A DNA stretch of 64,000 nucleotides, taken from Goleter apudmare HA4340-LM2. GTDB taxonomy: Bacteria > Cyanobacteriota > Cyanobacteriia > Cyanobacteriales > Nostocaceae. Both the position numbers and the translations under genes were made by a program. This document shows positions 33,933-42,946 of this stretch, one piece after another. The DNA is taken from positions 1-64,000 of the forward strand of contig JAHHHF010000072.1 in the NCBI GenBank assembly GCA_019359495.1, written 5' to 3'. The notes under the pieces were generated by a model. That model had not been told where the DNA came from. It saw only the letters and a list, made by a program, of their open reading frames with translations, and did not search any database. Within the stretch, counting starts at the first letter, position 1. Each line of letters starts with the position of its first letter.

Positions 33933-35357
33933 TTAGCTCGCCATAGGTTCTTGATCAGGTGAATTAATTTCTGGAGTTTGGTTTTGATTTAAAGGTGTCC
34001 AGTAACTAGCAATCAAAGCCACCATCAGCCACCAAAGGCTATTTACCTCTGGACGAAACCAAACAGTATCAACTGCACCATGCGCCAGCATACCCACCAT
34101 AGAGGCGATCGCCCCAATTAACCAAAAACCCTGTCGATTAGCTAATTGCCGCAATCGTCCCATTTGTATGCATCCAGCATTTAAAGTCACAATAATCAGC
34201 CAAAGAAAACAACCTAAACCAACAAAGCCAGTTTCCACCGCAATTTCTAACAAAATTGAATAGGCGCTCAAAGCCGTGTAACGAGGGCGTTGGTAGAGGG
34301 GGTAGATTTTATTAAAAGAATTGTGACCAGGGCCAATACCAATAATCGGGCGATCGCGTATCATCTCAAAGACAGCATCCCAAACATTCCGACGGAAATT
34401 ATTACTGCTATCTTGGCGATCAGCAAAAATACTGAAAACGCGCAGGCGCAGAGGCTCAACAAATATTACTGCCAGCACCAATACTCCAATCAGACTTCCT
34501 AAGATAATTGGTAACGACCAAGTGCGCCAAAAAGGAGGCATTTGCACACTCCACCAATAAATCAGCAATATCATGGCTGCAAAAACAGCAACTACTAGGC
34601 CAATCCAGCCACCACGACTAAAAGTTAGTACCAAGCAAGCAGTATTAACCATAAACATAGTTAACGCCAAAGCTTTCTTGGGCAAGCCTTGCCACGCAAA
34701 AATTGCTACTAAGCTGAGAATTACAGCCGGTACAAGATACCCAGCCAATAAATTAGGATTTCCCAAATAACTGTAAACCCTTGTAGTTTTAGCCAGAGGT
34801 GATTCTGGATCAACCCAAGTTGCCAGTGCTGCCGCACCAAAAAACCATTGCCGCAACCCATATACACTAACAATTAGTGATATGTGTAGGTAAAGGGTAA
34901 TAATCCAAGAGCGCAGACGAGATGACCTTAGTACCCTGGCACAAAGGGCAAACAGCAGCAAATAGAGCGTTAACACCACCAAATCATTTAATGCAGCCTT
35001 TTTAACTGGCGATAATGCTGTAGCTACTACAGCAATTCCCCAGTAGACTAATACCAACAGATGAATAGGGGTAAAAAATGAGGCTTTTGGTGTTGCTTCA
35101 TCCGATAAAGTCAGCAGTAACCAAAACGCCACACAAGCTGCTATCAACAAACCCACAAGAGTGCTAGAGACAAATGGTGCTAGACCATAGACGAGACTGA
35201 GTAAGACAACAGCTATCTGGTCTCCCCACTTCAAAAGAACACTACTTTGCCGCCAGGAGTGCAATAAACCCACAAAAGAGCGGTGCAGGTAGCTGCCAGC
35301 AAGATATTCTGAAATCGGTAAATAAGATAATGTGAATTTTTGCCAAACTAAATTCAT
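33933..35357 (-). CDS. ictB: IctB-type membrane protein (O-antigen ligase/Wzy-like fold)
   Basis: A polytopic protein of 474 residues from MNLVWQKFTLSYLP; an ATG at 35372 adds five. It has about ten to twelve hydrophobic helices and a large loop with GIGPGHNSFNKIYPLYQRPRY typical of the O-antigen ligase superfamily. It matches cyanobacterial IctB, first described as a bicarbonate-accumulation protein although its transport role has been questioned. The fold suggests glycan ligase-like chemistry. It is convergent with the WGxxGxxG gene. Confidence 0.85.
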   Translation of the reverse strand: MNLVWQKFTLSYLPISEYLAGSYLHRSFVGLLHSWRQSSVLLKWGDQIAVVLLSLVYGLAPFVSSTLVGLLIAACVAFWLLLTLSDEATPKASFFTPIHLLVLVYWGIAVVATALSPVKKAALNDLVVLTLYLLLFALCARVLRSSRLRSWIITLYLHISLIVSVYGLRQWFFGAAALATWVDPESPLAKTTRVYSYLGNPNLLAGYLVPAVILSLVAIFAWQGLPKKALALTMFMVNTACLVLTFSRGGWIGLVVAVFAAMILLIYWWSVQMPPFWRTWSLPIILGSLIGVLVLAVIFVEPLRLRVFSIFADRQDSSNNFRRNVWDAVFEMIRDRPIIGIGPGHNSFNKIYPLYQRPRYTALSAYSILLEIAVETGFVGLGCFLWLIIVTLNAGCIQMGRLRQLANRQGFWLIGAIASMVGMLAHGAVDTVWFRPEVNSLWWLMVALIASYWTPLNQNQTPEINSPDQEPMAS

Positions 35358-35588
35358 AAACAACGCTGTCACCAGTTAGTACGACCGCATAGAACTTGGA
35401 CTTAATCATAATGCGGGTAGTTGTAAAAAGGTAATAACGCAAATGAGAAATTGGGAATTTAGTCAGGTCAAACTAGCACAGCACAGCAAAAGTAAAGCAA
35501 CCATACCCTGCCTTGAGCCGCTAGGCATCGAAAAAATCAATTAAAAGTTGATGCTGTATTCATTTTGAATTCCGGATAGCGTTACTGC

Positions 35589-37145
35589 TTATGAAACATC
35601 ATTAACAGCTTCTGGGGAAGTTGTCGTTAGTTGTAGTGGCAAAACTAGCACATAGCGATACCCTGATTCTGGTGAACCTTGAATAGAAATGTGTCCTCGA
35701 TGTAATTCTGCCAGTTGGCAGCTAAGTAATATACCCAAGCTTTCGCGGGATAAACTATTATGCGGTTTCGGTAAATTTATACCTGAATTGACAGTCAAAA
35801 CATCTGAGTGGGAATCATTTAAGTTGCTTGGCCTGTCTACTGCTATTGGTGAGCCAATAAATGAGTCATGGTTTTCTGCATGAATATTGTAGGTCGCCAT
35901 CTCACCTGTAAGCTCCAGTAAGGACAAGGGACTGGGACGAAAGTAAGGATCAACTTCTGTAATACCGTCTCCTAGCCAAGGATGGGAAACCCAAACAGTG
36001 ATGTTGAGAGTGTTGTCTTTATAAGAGACGTGAATACGAACAACGCTACCTGTAGCAGAAAGTTGAATGACGCTAAAAATCAAATGGTAAAGTATTTGCC
36101 GCACCTTGTCTTTATCTAAAGGCCAAATGCGACTGCGTCCAGGTTCTATAGACAGGCGAATATCTTGCTCACGACGGTTAGCCGCTTCTTCTAGGGTATT
36201 GATAGCTTGTTGACATAGCATTTCAATATCTACAGGAGCTAGATTTAGCTCAGTTGAGCTGTCATCCATTGTTCCTAATTCAGTAATTTCATTCACCAAA
36301 GAGAGTAAGTATCGCCCACTATGTTGAATGATTTCTACATATTCTCTCTGTTTAGTTGTTAAAGGCCCATAAATTTCACGTCCTAGGACACTGGCCATGC
36401 CTAATACAGATGTTAAAGGCGTCCGCAACTCTTGAGTTAGCTGCCCTAAAAGTTCTAATTTTAGTTGTTTGGTAGAAACAGAGTCTTCTTCTAACGTGGA
36501 TGGGTTGATTCTGATCTCACTGCTGCTGTTGTCGTTAAGTAACAAGGTGGGTGTACTCGGAACAATGATTTCCGACTTTCCTTGCAACAGTCGATTACGT
36601 TCAAATTCACTCATGCTCCAGCGAGCAATGATTTGTAAAAACTCAATATCTCGATTTGTAAAGTTTCGCGGCATTAAATCCATCACCGCCAATGCACCCA
36701 GACAATAACCTGAAGCGTCAATCAATGGTGCTCCTAGGTAAGCTCGAATGCCATAATCCTGCACTAATTTGCTGGCAGCAAGTACGGGATCTGTGAGTTT
36801 TTGTGTATCATTAATTACTAAAAATTGATGACTATCTACAACCTGGGTACAAAAGGACTCTCGGCGTAACAGTTGGCGACTTTGAGCCAGATGATTCATC
36901 AGTCCTAGTCTAGATAAACCCACTGCTGACTTAAACCAGTGGCGCTCTTGATCTATAAATCCCAATATGGAAATTGGTGCTTCCAAAAAGTGGGCAGCAG
37001 TTTGAGTAGCTTCTTCAAAGACTGGAATAGTTTCTGATTGCCGCAAACTCAAATCTGACAATGCTTTGAGGCGTTGTTGCTCTCTTGTTTCTGGGGAAGC
37101 CCAACCATCCTTTAGGGCAAATAAGTTGTTTTCAGGCTCTAACAT
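35589..37145 (-). CDS. GAF-domain histidine-kinase-like protein with degenerate catalytic motifs
   Basis: A 518-residue protein: N-terminal GAF domain (about 25-195, with APISILGFIDQERHWFKSAV), a linker, a HisKA-like dimerisation region and an ATPase-like C-terminus. The H-box reads LTQELRTPL, with Gln (about residue 238) where the phosphorylated His should be, and the N-box reads RQILYHLIFSVIQL without the conserved Asn. The G-boxes are also weak. It is therefore predicted not to autophosphorylate in the standard way. The frame opens at a GTG (37151); the ATG two codons later is preferred. It could act as a pseudokinase scaffold. Confidence 0.82.
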   Translation of the reverse strand: MLEPENNLFALKDGWASPETREQQRLKALSDLSLRQSETIPVFEEATQTAAHFLEAPISILGFIDQERHWFKSAVGLSRLGLMNHLAQSRQLLRRESFCTQVVDSHQFLVINDTQKLTDPVLAASKLVQDYGIRAYLGAPLIDASGYCLGALAVMDLMPRNFTNRDIEFLQIIARWSMSEFERNRLLQGKSEIIVPSTPTLLLNDNSSSEIRINPSTLEEDSVSTKQLKLELLGQLTQELRTPLTSVLGMASVLGREIYGPLTTKQREYVEIIQHSGRYLLSLVNEITELGTMDDSSTELNLAPVDIEMLCQQAINTLEEAANRREQDIRLSIEPGRSRIWPLDKDKVRQILYHLIFSVIQLSATGSVVRIHVSYKDNTLNITVWVSHPWLGDGITEVDPYFRPSPLSLLELTGEMATYNIHAENHDSFIGSPIAVDRPSNLNDSHSDVLTVNSGINLPKPHNSLSRESLGILLSCQLAELHRGHISIQGSPESGYRYVLVLPLQLTTTSPEAVNDVS

Positions 37146-37988
37146 TGCCACCGCTACCTTGATAATTGCTCGATACTGTAGTTCATATAACCGCTATTTT
37201 TGGGTTATTATTTACTATTTTTAAGCATTCCCTAATTTTGCCTCCGACAAACAAATTGGCAACAAAATTTTTTCCTCATCTATAAACAGGTGATTTAAGC
37301 ATCTACGAATTCATAACTACTGGTAATAAATATTGTGGTTCAAAACTAGTGTAATCACTATTAATTTAGATTTTCCTGCTCATAGCGTTAGTTTTGCATA
37401 TAACAAGGGTAACCTAATACTAGAGATAGAAAAGATATCTTGTGCTATTCCCATATGTGATCAGGAAGTTCATCGTGTTTATACTCAACTTTGTTTTAAC
37501 TAAAATGTTTAATCCGTAAAATTCACTAGGAGTGTTATTAACTGGAATTTAAAAACAGTAATTTCATAGAATATAGAGTGGTGTACTTTAAGACTTTTAC
37601 ATGAACCTTAATTAATCTCCTAAATTTAATCATGAAATTGTAAACTATGCCTGTTTTATCTCTAATGATTTATGCTGAGAAAACAGAATTTTAATTAAAA
37701 GCATATTTTAATTTTTTGGTTTTATATTAAACATGAGTTGGAGGCATTTTTTATCGTCATAACTGGAAAAATATAATTTTTAGATAATTTGTACTAGTAT
37801 TGGGAATCTATTCCATATTAGTAGCTGTGTTATGAGCATTAATCAACATAAATATATATCAAAAAAGTACACTGAAATTCCACTAAATTATCATAAATAA
37901 AATTTGCTAATTTGATTTTATTAAGCCATAAAGGAAGTAGGTTTTTACAAAAAAGATTTTGATATTTAATTTTCGGGGATTTTTGAAG
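37146..37988. other. Long AT-rich intergenic region
   Basis: About 840 bases separating divergent genes. No open frame with family features, RNA gene or strong repeat was recognised. Low GC and many A/T runs suggest promoter DNA; AAGGAAGTAGG near 37930 lies about 50 bases before the DegT-family start. Confidence 0.5.
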
Positions 37989-39155
37989 ATGAATAAAACA
38001 ACTATTAGAATTCCTTTTGTAGACCTTAATTTACAACACCAGCCGATTCAACGTCAACTAGAACAGGCAATTCAGTCTGTATTAGCACAGGGCGATTTTA
38101 TTTTGGGGCAAGCTGTCTCAGATTTTGAGACAGCATTTGCAGCTGCATCTGGCACAGAGTATGGAGTAGGTGTGGCATCAGGAACCGATGCGATCGCTCT
38201 CGGTTTGGAAGCGTGTAATATTGGTGCTGGCGATGAGGTGATTTTACCTGCTAATACTTTTGTCGCTACATTGATTGGAGTGCTACGCGTCGGAGCAAAA
38301 CCAGTTTTTGTAGATTGCGATCGCCAGACAGCTTTAATAGATTTAGAAGCAGCAGCAAGGGCAATCACGCCCCGCACCAAAGCAATTATTCCGGTACACC
38401 TTTATGGTCAAATGGTATCGCCACGGCAACTATTAGACTTTGCAAAAACTTACAAACTGCTAATTTTTGAAGATGCAGCACAAGCACACTTGGCACAAAG
38501 GGATGGATATCGGGCTGGTGCAGTGGGGATTGCAGCAGCGTTTAGTTTTTATCCCAGTAAGAATTTAGGGGCATTTGGGGATGGAGGAATGCTGTTAACA
38601 AAAGACTCGAATATCGCCCAAAAAATGCTGCGCTTGCGAAATTACGGTTCCACTCAAAAGTATTTACATATTGAATCAGGTACGAATAGTCGCTTGGATA
38701 CCTTGCAAGCAGCAGTGTTGCGCGAAAAGCTACCACATTTACCAAAATGGAATAGCGATCGCTTAAGTATTGCCCAACAGTATGATTTGGAATTATTACC
38801 TCTAGCATCTGCTGGTATTGTCCCCATGCAAAACCACAGTGGTACAGGTCATGTATATCATCTTTATGTAATCAGAGTAGATGATTCTTGTCCTCTAGAA
38901 CGCCAGCAAATTCAGGACAAATTGACAGCATTGGGAATTCAAACCGGCATTCACTACCCAATACCCTGCCATTTACAGCCAGCATTCACTAACCTAGGTT
39001 ATCAATTGGGAGATTTTCCCCAAGCAGAAAAGCTGGCAAAACAAATATTATCCTTACCCATGTACCCTGGTTTAAGTAATAGCCAAATTAGAGAAGTAGT
39101 AACAGCGATCGCATCAATTCTCAGTAGCGAAAAACAACAGTTGTTGTACATCTAA
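37989..39155 (+). CDS. DegT/DnrJ/EryC1/StrS family aminotransferase
   Basis: A 388-residue PLP enzyme starting at MNKTTIRIPFVDLNLQH (frame open from 37959). Typical elements: GVGVASGTDAIALGLEA, EVILPANTFVATLIGVLR, FEDAAQAHLA, AFSFYPSKNLGAFGDGG with the PLP-binding lysine, RNYGSTQKYLH. Such sugar aminotransferases make amino sugars for surface polysaccharides. It is followed, after 370 bases, by a cyanoexosortase, so an envelope or exopolysaccharide context is plausible. Substrate unknown. Confidence 0.9.
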   Translation: MNKTTIRIPFVDLNLQHQPIQRQLEQAIQSVLAQGDFILGQAVSDFETAFAAASGTEYGVGVASGTDAIALGLEACNIGAGDEVILPANTFVATLIGVLRVGAKPVFVDCDRQTALIDLEAAARAITPRTKAIIPVHLYGQMVSPRQLLDFAKTYKLLIFEDAAQAHLAQRDGYRAGAVGIAAAFSFYPSKNLGAFGDGGMLLTKDSNIAQKMLRLRNYGSTQKYLHIESGTNSRLDTLQAAVLREKLPHLPKWNSDRLSIAQQYDLELLPLASAGIVPMQNHSGTGHVYHLYVIRVDDSCPLERQQIQDKLTALGIQTGIHYPIPCHLQPAFTNLGYQLGDFPQAEKLAKQILSLPMYPGLSNSQIREVVTAIASILSSEKQQLLYI

Positions 39156-39524
39156 TTTGGTACTCAGTTGTTAGCCAAGATATATGATACATATCAGATT
39201 GTTGAAATATACATCGTAGGGTAAGCAATGCTCACCAAGATCATGATCTGGTTTGCATTGCCCATGCTACAGATATTAAGTTTTTGACAATCATCAAATC
39301 ATATTGTTATATAAACAGGCTGACAACTCATTACTGCTCACTAGTACCACCGTGAATTCAAAATTCAAAATGAATACAGCGTAAGGTTTTCAGAGATTTT
39401 AAATGGTATGTCTCTCTTACAAAGTTTGGCGGGGCGGAAACCGACACCGCCAACTTTGCGCTATTTACGCCGTACTGTACTAGTTAATACTAGTTAGTTG
39501 TTCAATTCTGAATTATTAGAAACA
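39156..39524. other. Intergenic region upstream of the cyanoexosortase gene
   Basis: About 370 bases. It contains a GTAGGGTAAGCAATGC / GCATTGCCCATGCTAC palindromic pair at about 39216-39271 and the hairpin at 39420-39458. No gene recognised. Confidence 0.5.
39420..39458. repeat. Hairpin-forming repeat
   Basis: CAAAGTTTGGCGG (39420-39432) pairs with CCGCCAACTTTG (39447-39458) with one unpaired base. No T-tract is present, so it looks like an intergenic palindromic repeat rather than a terminator. Confidence 0.6.
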
Positions 39525-40418
39525 ATGGCAATTCCACTACAGGTTAAAAATAGAAACACATCGCAACTTTTCAATATAGGAATCTTAGCTGTTTTAGTGC
39601 TACTTTATGCCCCTATATTGCTCCACTGGGTAGACGGCTGGATACACAAAAGCATTAGCATAGAACATGAATATTTTAGCCACGGGATGATTGGTTTACC
39701 CTTTGCAGCTTATCTAGTTTGGTTACAACGGAAACAATGGCAGCGTCTACCAGATACCACTCATCCTTTAGGTGCTGTCCTGCTATTAGTGGGGGGAGTT
39801 TTTTATTTGAGTGGTGTGGGGGAGTGGGTTAACCTTTCTTTGCCTACAATACTTGCTGGATTATGTATATGGTTTAAGGGCATATCAGGGTTCCGATTAC
39901 AGGGATTCCCATTTTTGCTAGTATTTCTTGCAACTCCAACGGAATTACCGTATTTAATCACTCCCTATACTTTTCCCCTTCAAAGTTTTATTGCAGGTTC
40001 AGCCGGTTTCATCCTAAATCAGTTTGGTATGGACGTGACTGTCGATGAAATTAACTTATATGTAGGCGGCAGGATTGTAGAGGTTGCCCCTTATTGTGCG
40101 GGACTGAAAATGTTATTTACGACAGTCTACGTTAGCTTAATGTTACTTTATTGGACTAGTAGTTTATCTTCACGTCGTACAACTGTTTGGTTTTTATCTC
40201 TTGCCGTGCTCATTAGCATTATTGCTAATATAATCCGTAACACTATGCTCACCTTTTTTCACGGTACAGGTCAAGAAGCAGCTTTTTATTGGTTGCATGA
40301 TAGTTGGGGTGGTGACTTGTATTCTGCATGTATGCTGATTTTATTAGTGCCACTGCTGAATGGGATTAATAGATATTTCTCTACAGTTCCAGAAACTCCA
40401 CCAGTAGAGGAAAATTAA
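39525..40418 (+). CDS. Cyanoexosortase (probably type B)
   Basis: A 297-residue multi-pass membrane protein of the exosortase/archaeosortase superfamily. Catalytic elements are visible: Cys in VEVAPYCAGLKMLF, Arg in ANIIRNTMLTFFHGTGQ and a downstream His in YWLHDSWGG. The N-terminal SIEHEYFSHGMIGLPFAAYL is typical of the cyanobacterial branch, most like type B. It is expected to process PEP-CTERM-like substrates and is usually tied to exopolysaccharide. The ATG at 39525 is preferred to a TTG at 39498. The small associated gene that usually follows was not found in the next 380 bases. Confidence 0.82.
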   Translation: MAIPLQVKNRNTSQLFNIGILAVLVLLYAPILLHWVDGWIHKSISIEHEYFSHGMIGLPFAAYLVWLQRKQWQRLPDTTHPLGAVLLLVGGVFYLSGVGEWVNLSLPTILAGLCIWFKGISGFRLQGFPFLLVFLATPTELPYLITPYTFPLQSFIAGSAGFILNQFGMDVTVDEINLYVGGRIVEVAPYCAGLKMLFTTVYVSLMLLYWTSSLSSRRTTVWFLSLAVLISIIANIIRNTMLTFFHGTGQEAAFYWLHDSWGGDLYSACMLILLVPLLNGINRYFSTVPETPPVEEN

Positions 40419-40512
40419 AACTAGCAACTAATATAAATTTTTGGTATTGCTGAATCTATGGCAATCCGCTTTGATTTTTCAAATCACGTTTACGACACAT
40501 GAATTTTTATTG

Positions 40513-40535
40513 GGGGCACAACAATGTTGTGCCCC
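40513..40535. repeat. Perfect 10-bp hairpin after the cyanoexosortase gene
   Basis: GGGGCACAAC (40513-40522) and GTTGTGCCCC (40526-40535) form a perfect stem with loop AAT. No T-run follows on the plus strand. It may still serve as a 3' end structure for the exosortase mRNA. Confidence 0.7.
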
Positions 40536-40702
40536 TATCCATTTGTCACATTCTTGTTTTAAATTAGTATTGTTTGCATCGTGCGTGTTCGCAAAGCGTT
40601 TCGCAGAAAAGCGTGGCACAAGTGCGATCAACAGGCAAGAGGCAACACGAAAGAGGCCTTTTTGAGCATGAGCTTTTTAAACAATCAAAAAAGTTTTGCT
40701 AG

Positions 40703-40783
40703 GTTCGTAGTCAGCACTATCCTACGGTTTCTGCGAAGCAGTGTAGTGCTTAAGCATGAAGGACTAAAGTCCTGACTACGAAC
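40703..40783. repeat. 81-bp palindromic intergenic element
   Basis: Bounded by perfect 12-bp inverted ends GTTCGTAGTCAG (40703-40714) and CTGACTACGAAC (40772-40783), with an inner GGACTAAAGTCC palindrome. It is of the same style as the inverted repeat at 23988-24033. Likely a non-autonomous repeat of the Nostoc genome. Confidence 0.75.
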
Positions 40784-40798
40784 ATTAAATAAAGCCCC

Positions 40799-41611
40799 TT
40801 ACTTATTGACCACTTGTAAACGCTGAGTTACCATTGTCATCCCATCACCCCGGAGAATCACGGCAGAAACCCATTGATTACCAGGAGTAGATGGGGCGCG
40901 TCCGACCTTAAAAAGTCCGCCAGATGTGAGTAATTCCAAATCTATGGGTGTGGAGTTGAGATACTTATCGGCTTTAATAGGTTCTTCTAATGCCTTCCCT
41001 AAAAGAAAATCGTCACCCAGTGGTTCTTGGACGATCGCATCAAAATTATACTGTTGACCAACCTTGACCTGCTCAGGTAATTTGATGTCAACTTGAGGTG
41101 GTTTTTTCCCAGAGGTGACTAAAGTCCGTTCCGACAAAATATCTTGGTGGACAATTTTTGTGCCAGAAACGCGCTGACGTGATTTAATTGTGGCATTGAG
41201 AGACAGGTTGTTGCTGTTAGTAGAAGGCAAACCAGTGATATTAGTTACCGTCTCGGCAACAATAGCATTGCCTTCAGTCTTCCAAGATTGCAGCTGTGTA
41301 CTGTATCTTAATTTGGGATATCGCTGCCAAAGTTCAGTCAAGGCTTTTTCTAAAGTCTGGCGGTTTAAGCCATCGCCATGAGTGAAATTGGGGCTGTAGA
41401 ATTCGATCACCTTTTTGACATCACCCTGGCTAGCCGCCGCATCAACTTGTGTTAACAAGTTTTTGAGTTCCGGAGGAGCATTTTGGGGTGTACTGGCTTG
41501 AGCACATTGCCATCCACTAATAATCCCCAGTGTTAGTAGGAATGCAACTGGCCAGATCCGCTTGGGTGACTGGCGTTGGCGATTGATCAATAAGGCAATA
41601 ATCTTAGTCAT
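40799..41611 (-). CDS. NTF2-like domain exported protein
   Basis: A 270-residue protein with an N-terminal hydrophobic signal (VAFLLTLGIISGWQCAQAS; the Cys could be a lipoprotein site). A SnoaL/NTF2-like region follows (AASQGDVKKVIEFYSPNFTH, LWQRYPKLRYSTQL), then a C-terminal beta-rich domain (KLPEQVKVGQQYNFDAIVQEPLGDDF). Homologues are conserved in cyanobacteria without an assigned function. It is divergent from murG. Confidence 0.75.
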   Translation of the reverse strand: MTKIIALLINRQRQSPKRIWPVAFLLTLGIISGWQCAQASTPQNAPPELKNLLTQVDAAASQGDVKKVIEFYSPNFTHGDGLNRQTLEKALTELWQRYPKLRYSTQLQSWKTEGNAIVAETVTNITGLPSTNSNNLSLNATIKSRQRVSGTKIVHQDILSERTLVTSGKKPPQVDIKLPEQVKVGQQYNFDAIVQEPLGDDFLLGKALEEPIKADKYLNSTPIDLELLTSGGLFKVGRAPSTPGNQWVSAVILRGDGMTMVTQRLQVVNK

Positions 41612-41695
41612 TGGGAATATTTTACTGATTTGAGTAAACTACGTCAGGAAATTGTTTTATCTTAATTAAGTTAGGAGCTAAACGGTAGAGATTTA

Positions 41696-42793
41696 ATGAT
41701 AGATGCACCGATTAGATTACTAATAGCTGCTAGTGGGACTGGTGGACACTTGTTTCCAGCGATCGCACTGGCCGAAAAACTGCCAGATTATGAAATTGAA
41801 TGGTTGGGTGTCCCCAATCGCCTAGAAACTCAGCTGGTTCCTCAACAGTATCCCTTGAATACTATTGCAGTAGAAGGGTTCCAACAAGGATTTGGCTTGT
41901 CATCTCTACGCATCTTGGTGAGACTCATCAGCTCGATTCTGGAAGTGAGACGAATCTTGAAGCAGGGAAAATTTCAAGGTGTGTTCACTACAGGGGGTTA
42001 TATTGCCGGGCCAGCAGTGATTGCGGCGCGTTCTCTGGGTTTACCTGTGGTGTTTCATGAATCGAATGCCTTACCTGGTAAGGTAACACGCTTTTTTGGA
42101 CCTTGGTGTGCGGCGGTAGCGTTGGGATTTGAAGTCGCTGCCAAGTACTTACCTCGTGCCAAAAATGTCTACGTGGGGACACCAGTACGAGCTTCTTTCA
42201 GAGGAGCTGCGCTCAGGCAATTCTTGGATCAGGGAATTGATACCTCCCTAGATTTACCAATACCTGATGGCGTTCCTTTAATTATCGTCTTTGGTGGTAG
42301 CCAAGGTGCTGTTGGTATCAATAAATTAGTCCGTCAGTCAGCTCATGCATGGTTTGATGCAGGTGCTTATGTAGTGCATTTGACTGGTGAGCAAGATCCA
42401 GAAGCGGATAGTCTCAAACATTCGCAGTATATTGCGTTGCCATTTTACAACAATATGGCGGCGCTGTTGCGACGGGCAAATTTAGCTATCAGCCGTTCCG
42501 GTGCGGGTAGCTTAACAGAATTGGCGGTATGCGGCACCCCAGCAATTTTGATTCCTTACCCCTTTGCGGCTGAAGACCACCAAACCCATAATGCAACAGT
42601 GTTTACTAAAGCTGGTGCGGCTTTAGCGTTCAAACAATCAGAGTTGACGCCTGAGATATTACAAAATCAGGTTTTAAATTTGTTGCGATCGCCCGTAGAA
42701 TTGGCAAAAATGGCAGAGAAGGCCAAAGCGATCGCAATTCCCGATAGTGCTGATAAGTTGGCGTCTTTAGTGCGTGAAGTGGTAGAGATTTGA
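41696..42793 (+). CDS. murG: UDP-GlcNAc:MurNAc-pentapeptide-pyrophosphoryl-undecaprenol GlcNAc transferase
   Basis: A 365-residue MurG, which makes lipid II at the inner face of the membrane. Motifs: AASGTGGHLFPAIALAE, FTTGGYIAGPAVIAA, HESNALPGKVTRFF, IVFGGSQGAVGINK, SRSGAGSLTELAVCGTPAIL and PYPFAAEDHQTHNA. A small segment after TPVRASF (RGAALRQFLDQGIDTS) looks longer than usual. A possible 99-codon frame at 42790-43089 follows but is not convincing. Confidence 0.96.
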   Translation: MIDAPIRLLIAASGTGGHLFPAIALAEKLPDYEIEWLGVPNRLETQLVPQQYPLNTIAVEGFQQGFGLSSLRILVRLISSILEVRRILKQGKFQGVFTTGGYIAGPAVIAARSLGLPVVFHESNALPGKVTRFFGPWCAAVALGFEVAAKYLPRAKNVYVGTPVRASFRGAALRQFLDQGIDTSLDLPIPDGVPLIIVFGGSQGAVGINKLVRQSAHAWFDAGAYVVHLTGEQDPEADSLKHSQYIALPFYNNMAALLRRANLAISRSGAGSLTELAVCGTPAILIPYPFAAEDHQTHNATVFTKAGAALAFKQSELTPEILQNQVLNLLRSPVELAKMAEKAKAIAIPDSADKLASLVREVVEI

Positions 42794-42946
42794 CCTTTCC
42801 CTGCTTTCACCAGGCACAACCTTCCCTTTCCGACTGGCAGAGATTCGCCGAACTCATGTTAACTGCACAGAATAGTTACATACTCCAAATCCCCCAAGTG
42901 CGATCGCTCTCAGGAGATAGATTAGTACTTCATGTAGTAATTTCAG

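Noticed and set aside
40441-40775. Short plus-strand frames after the cyanoexosortase
   Set aside because: They run through a hairpin and a palindromic repeat; no match to an exosortase-associated protein.
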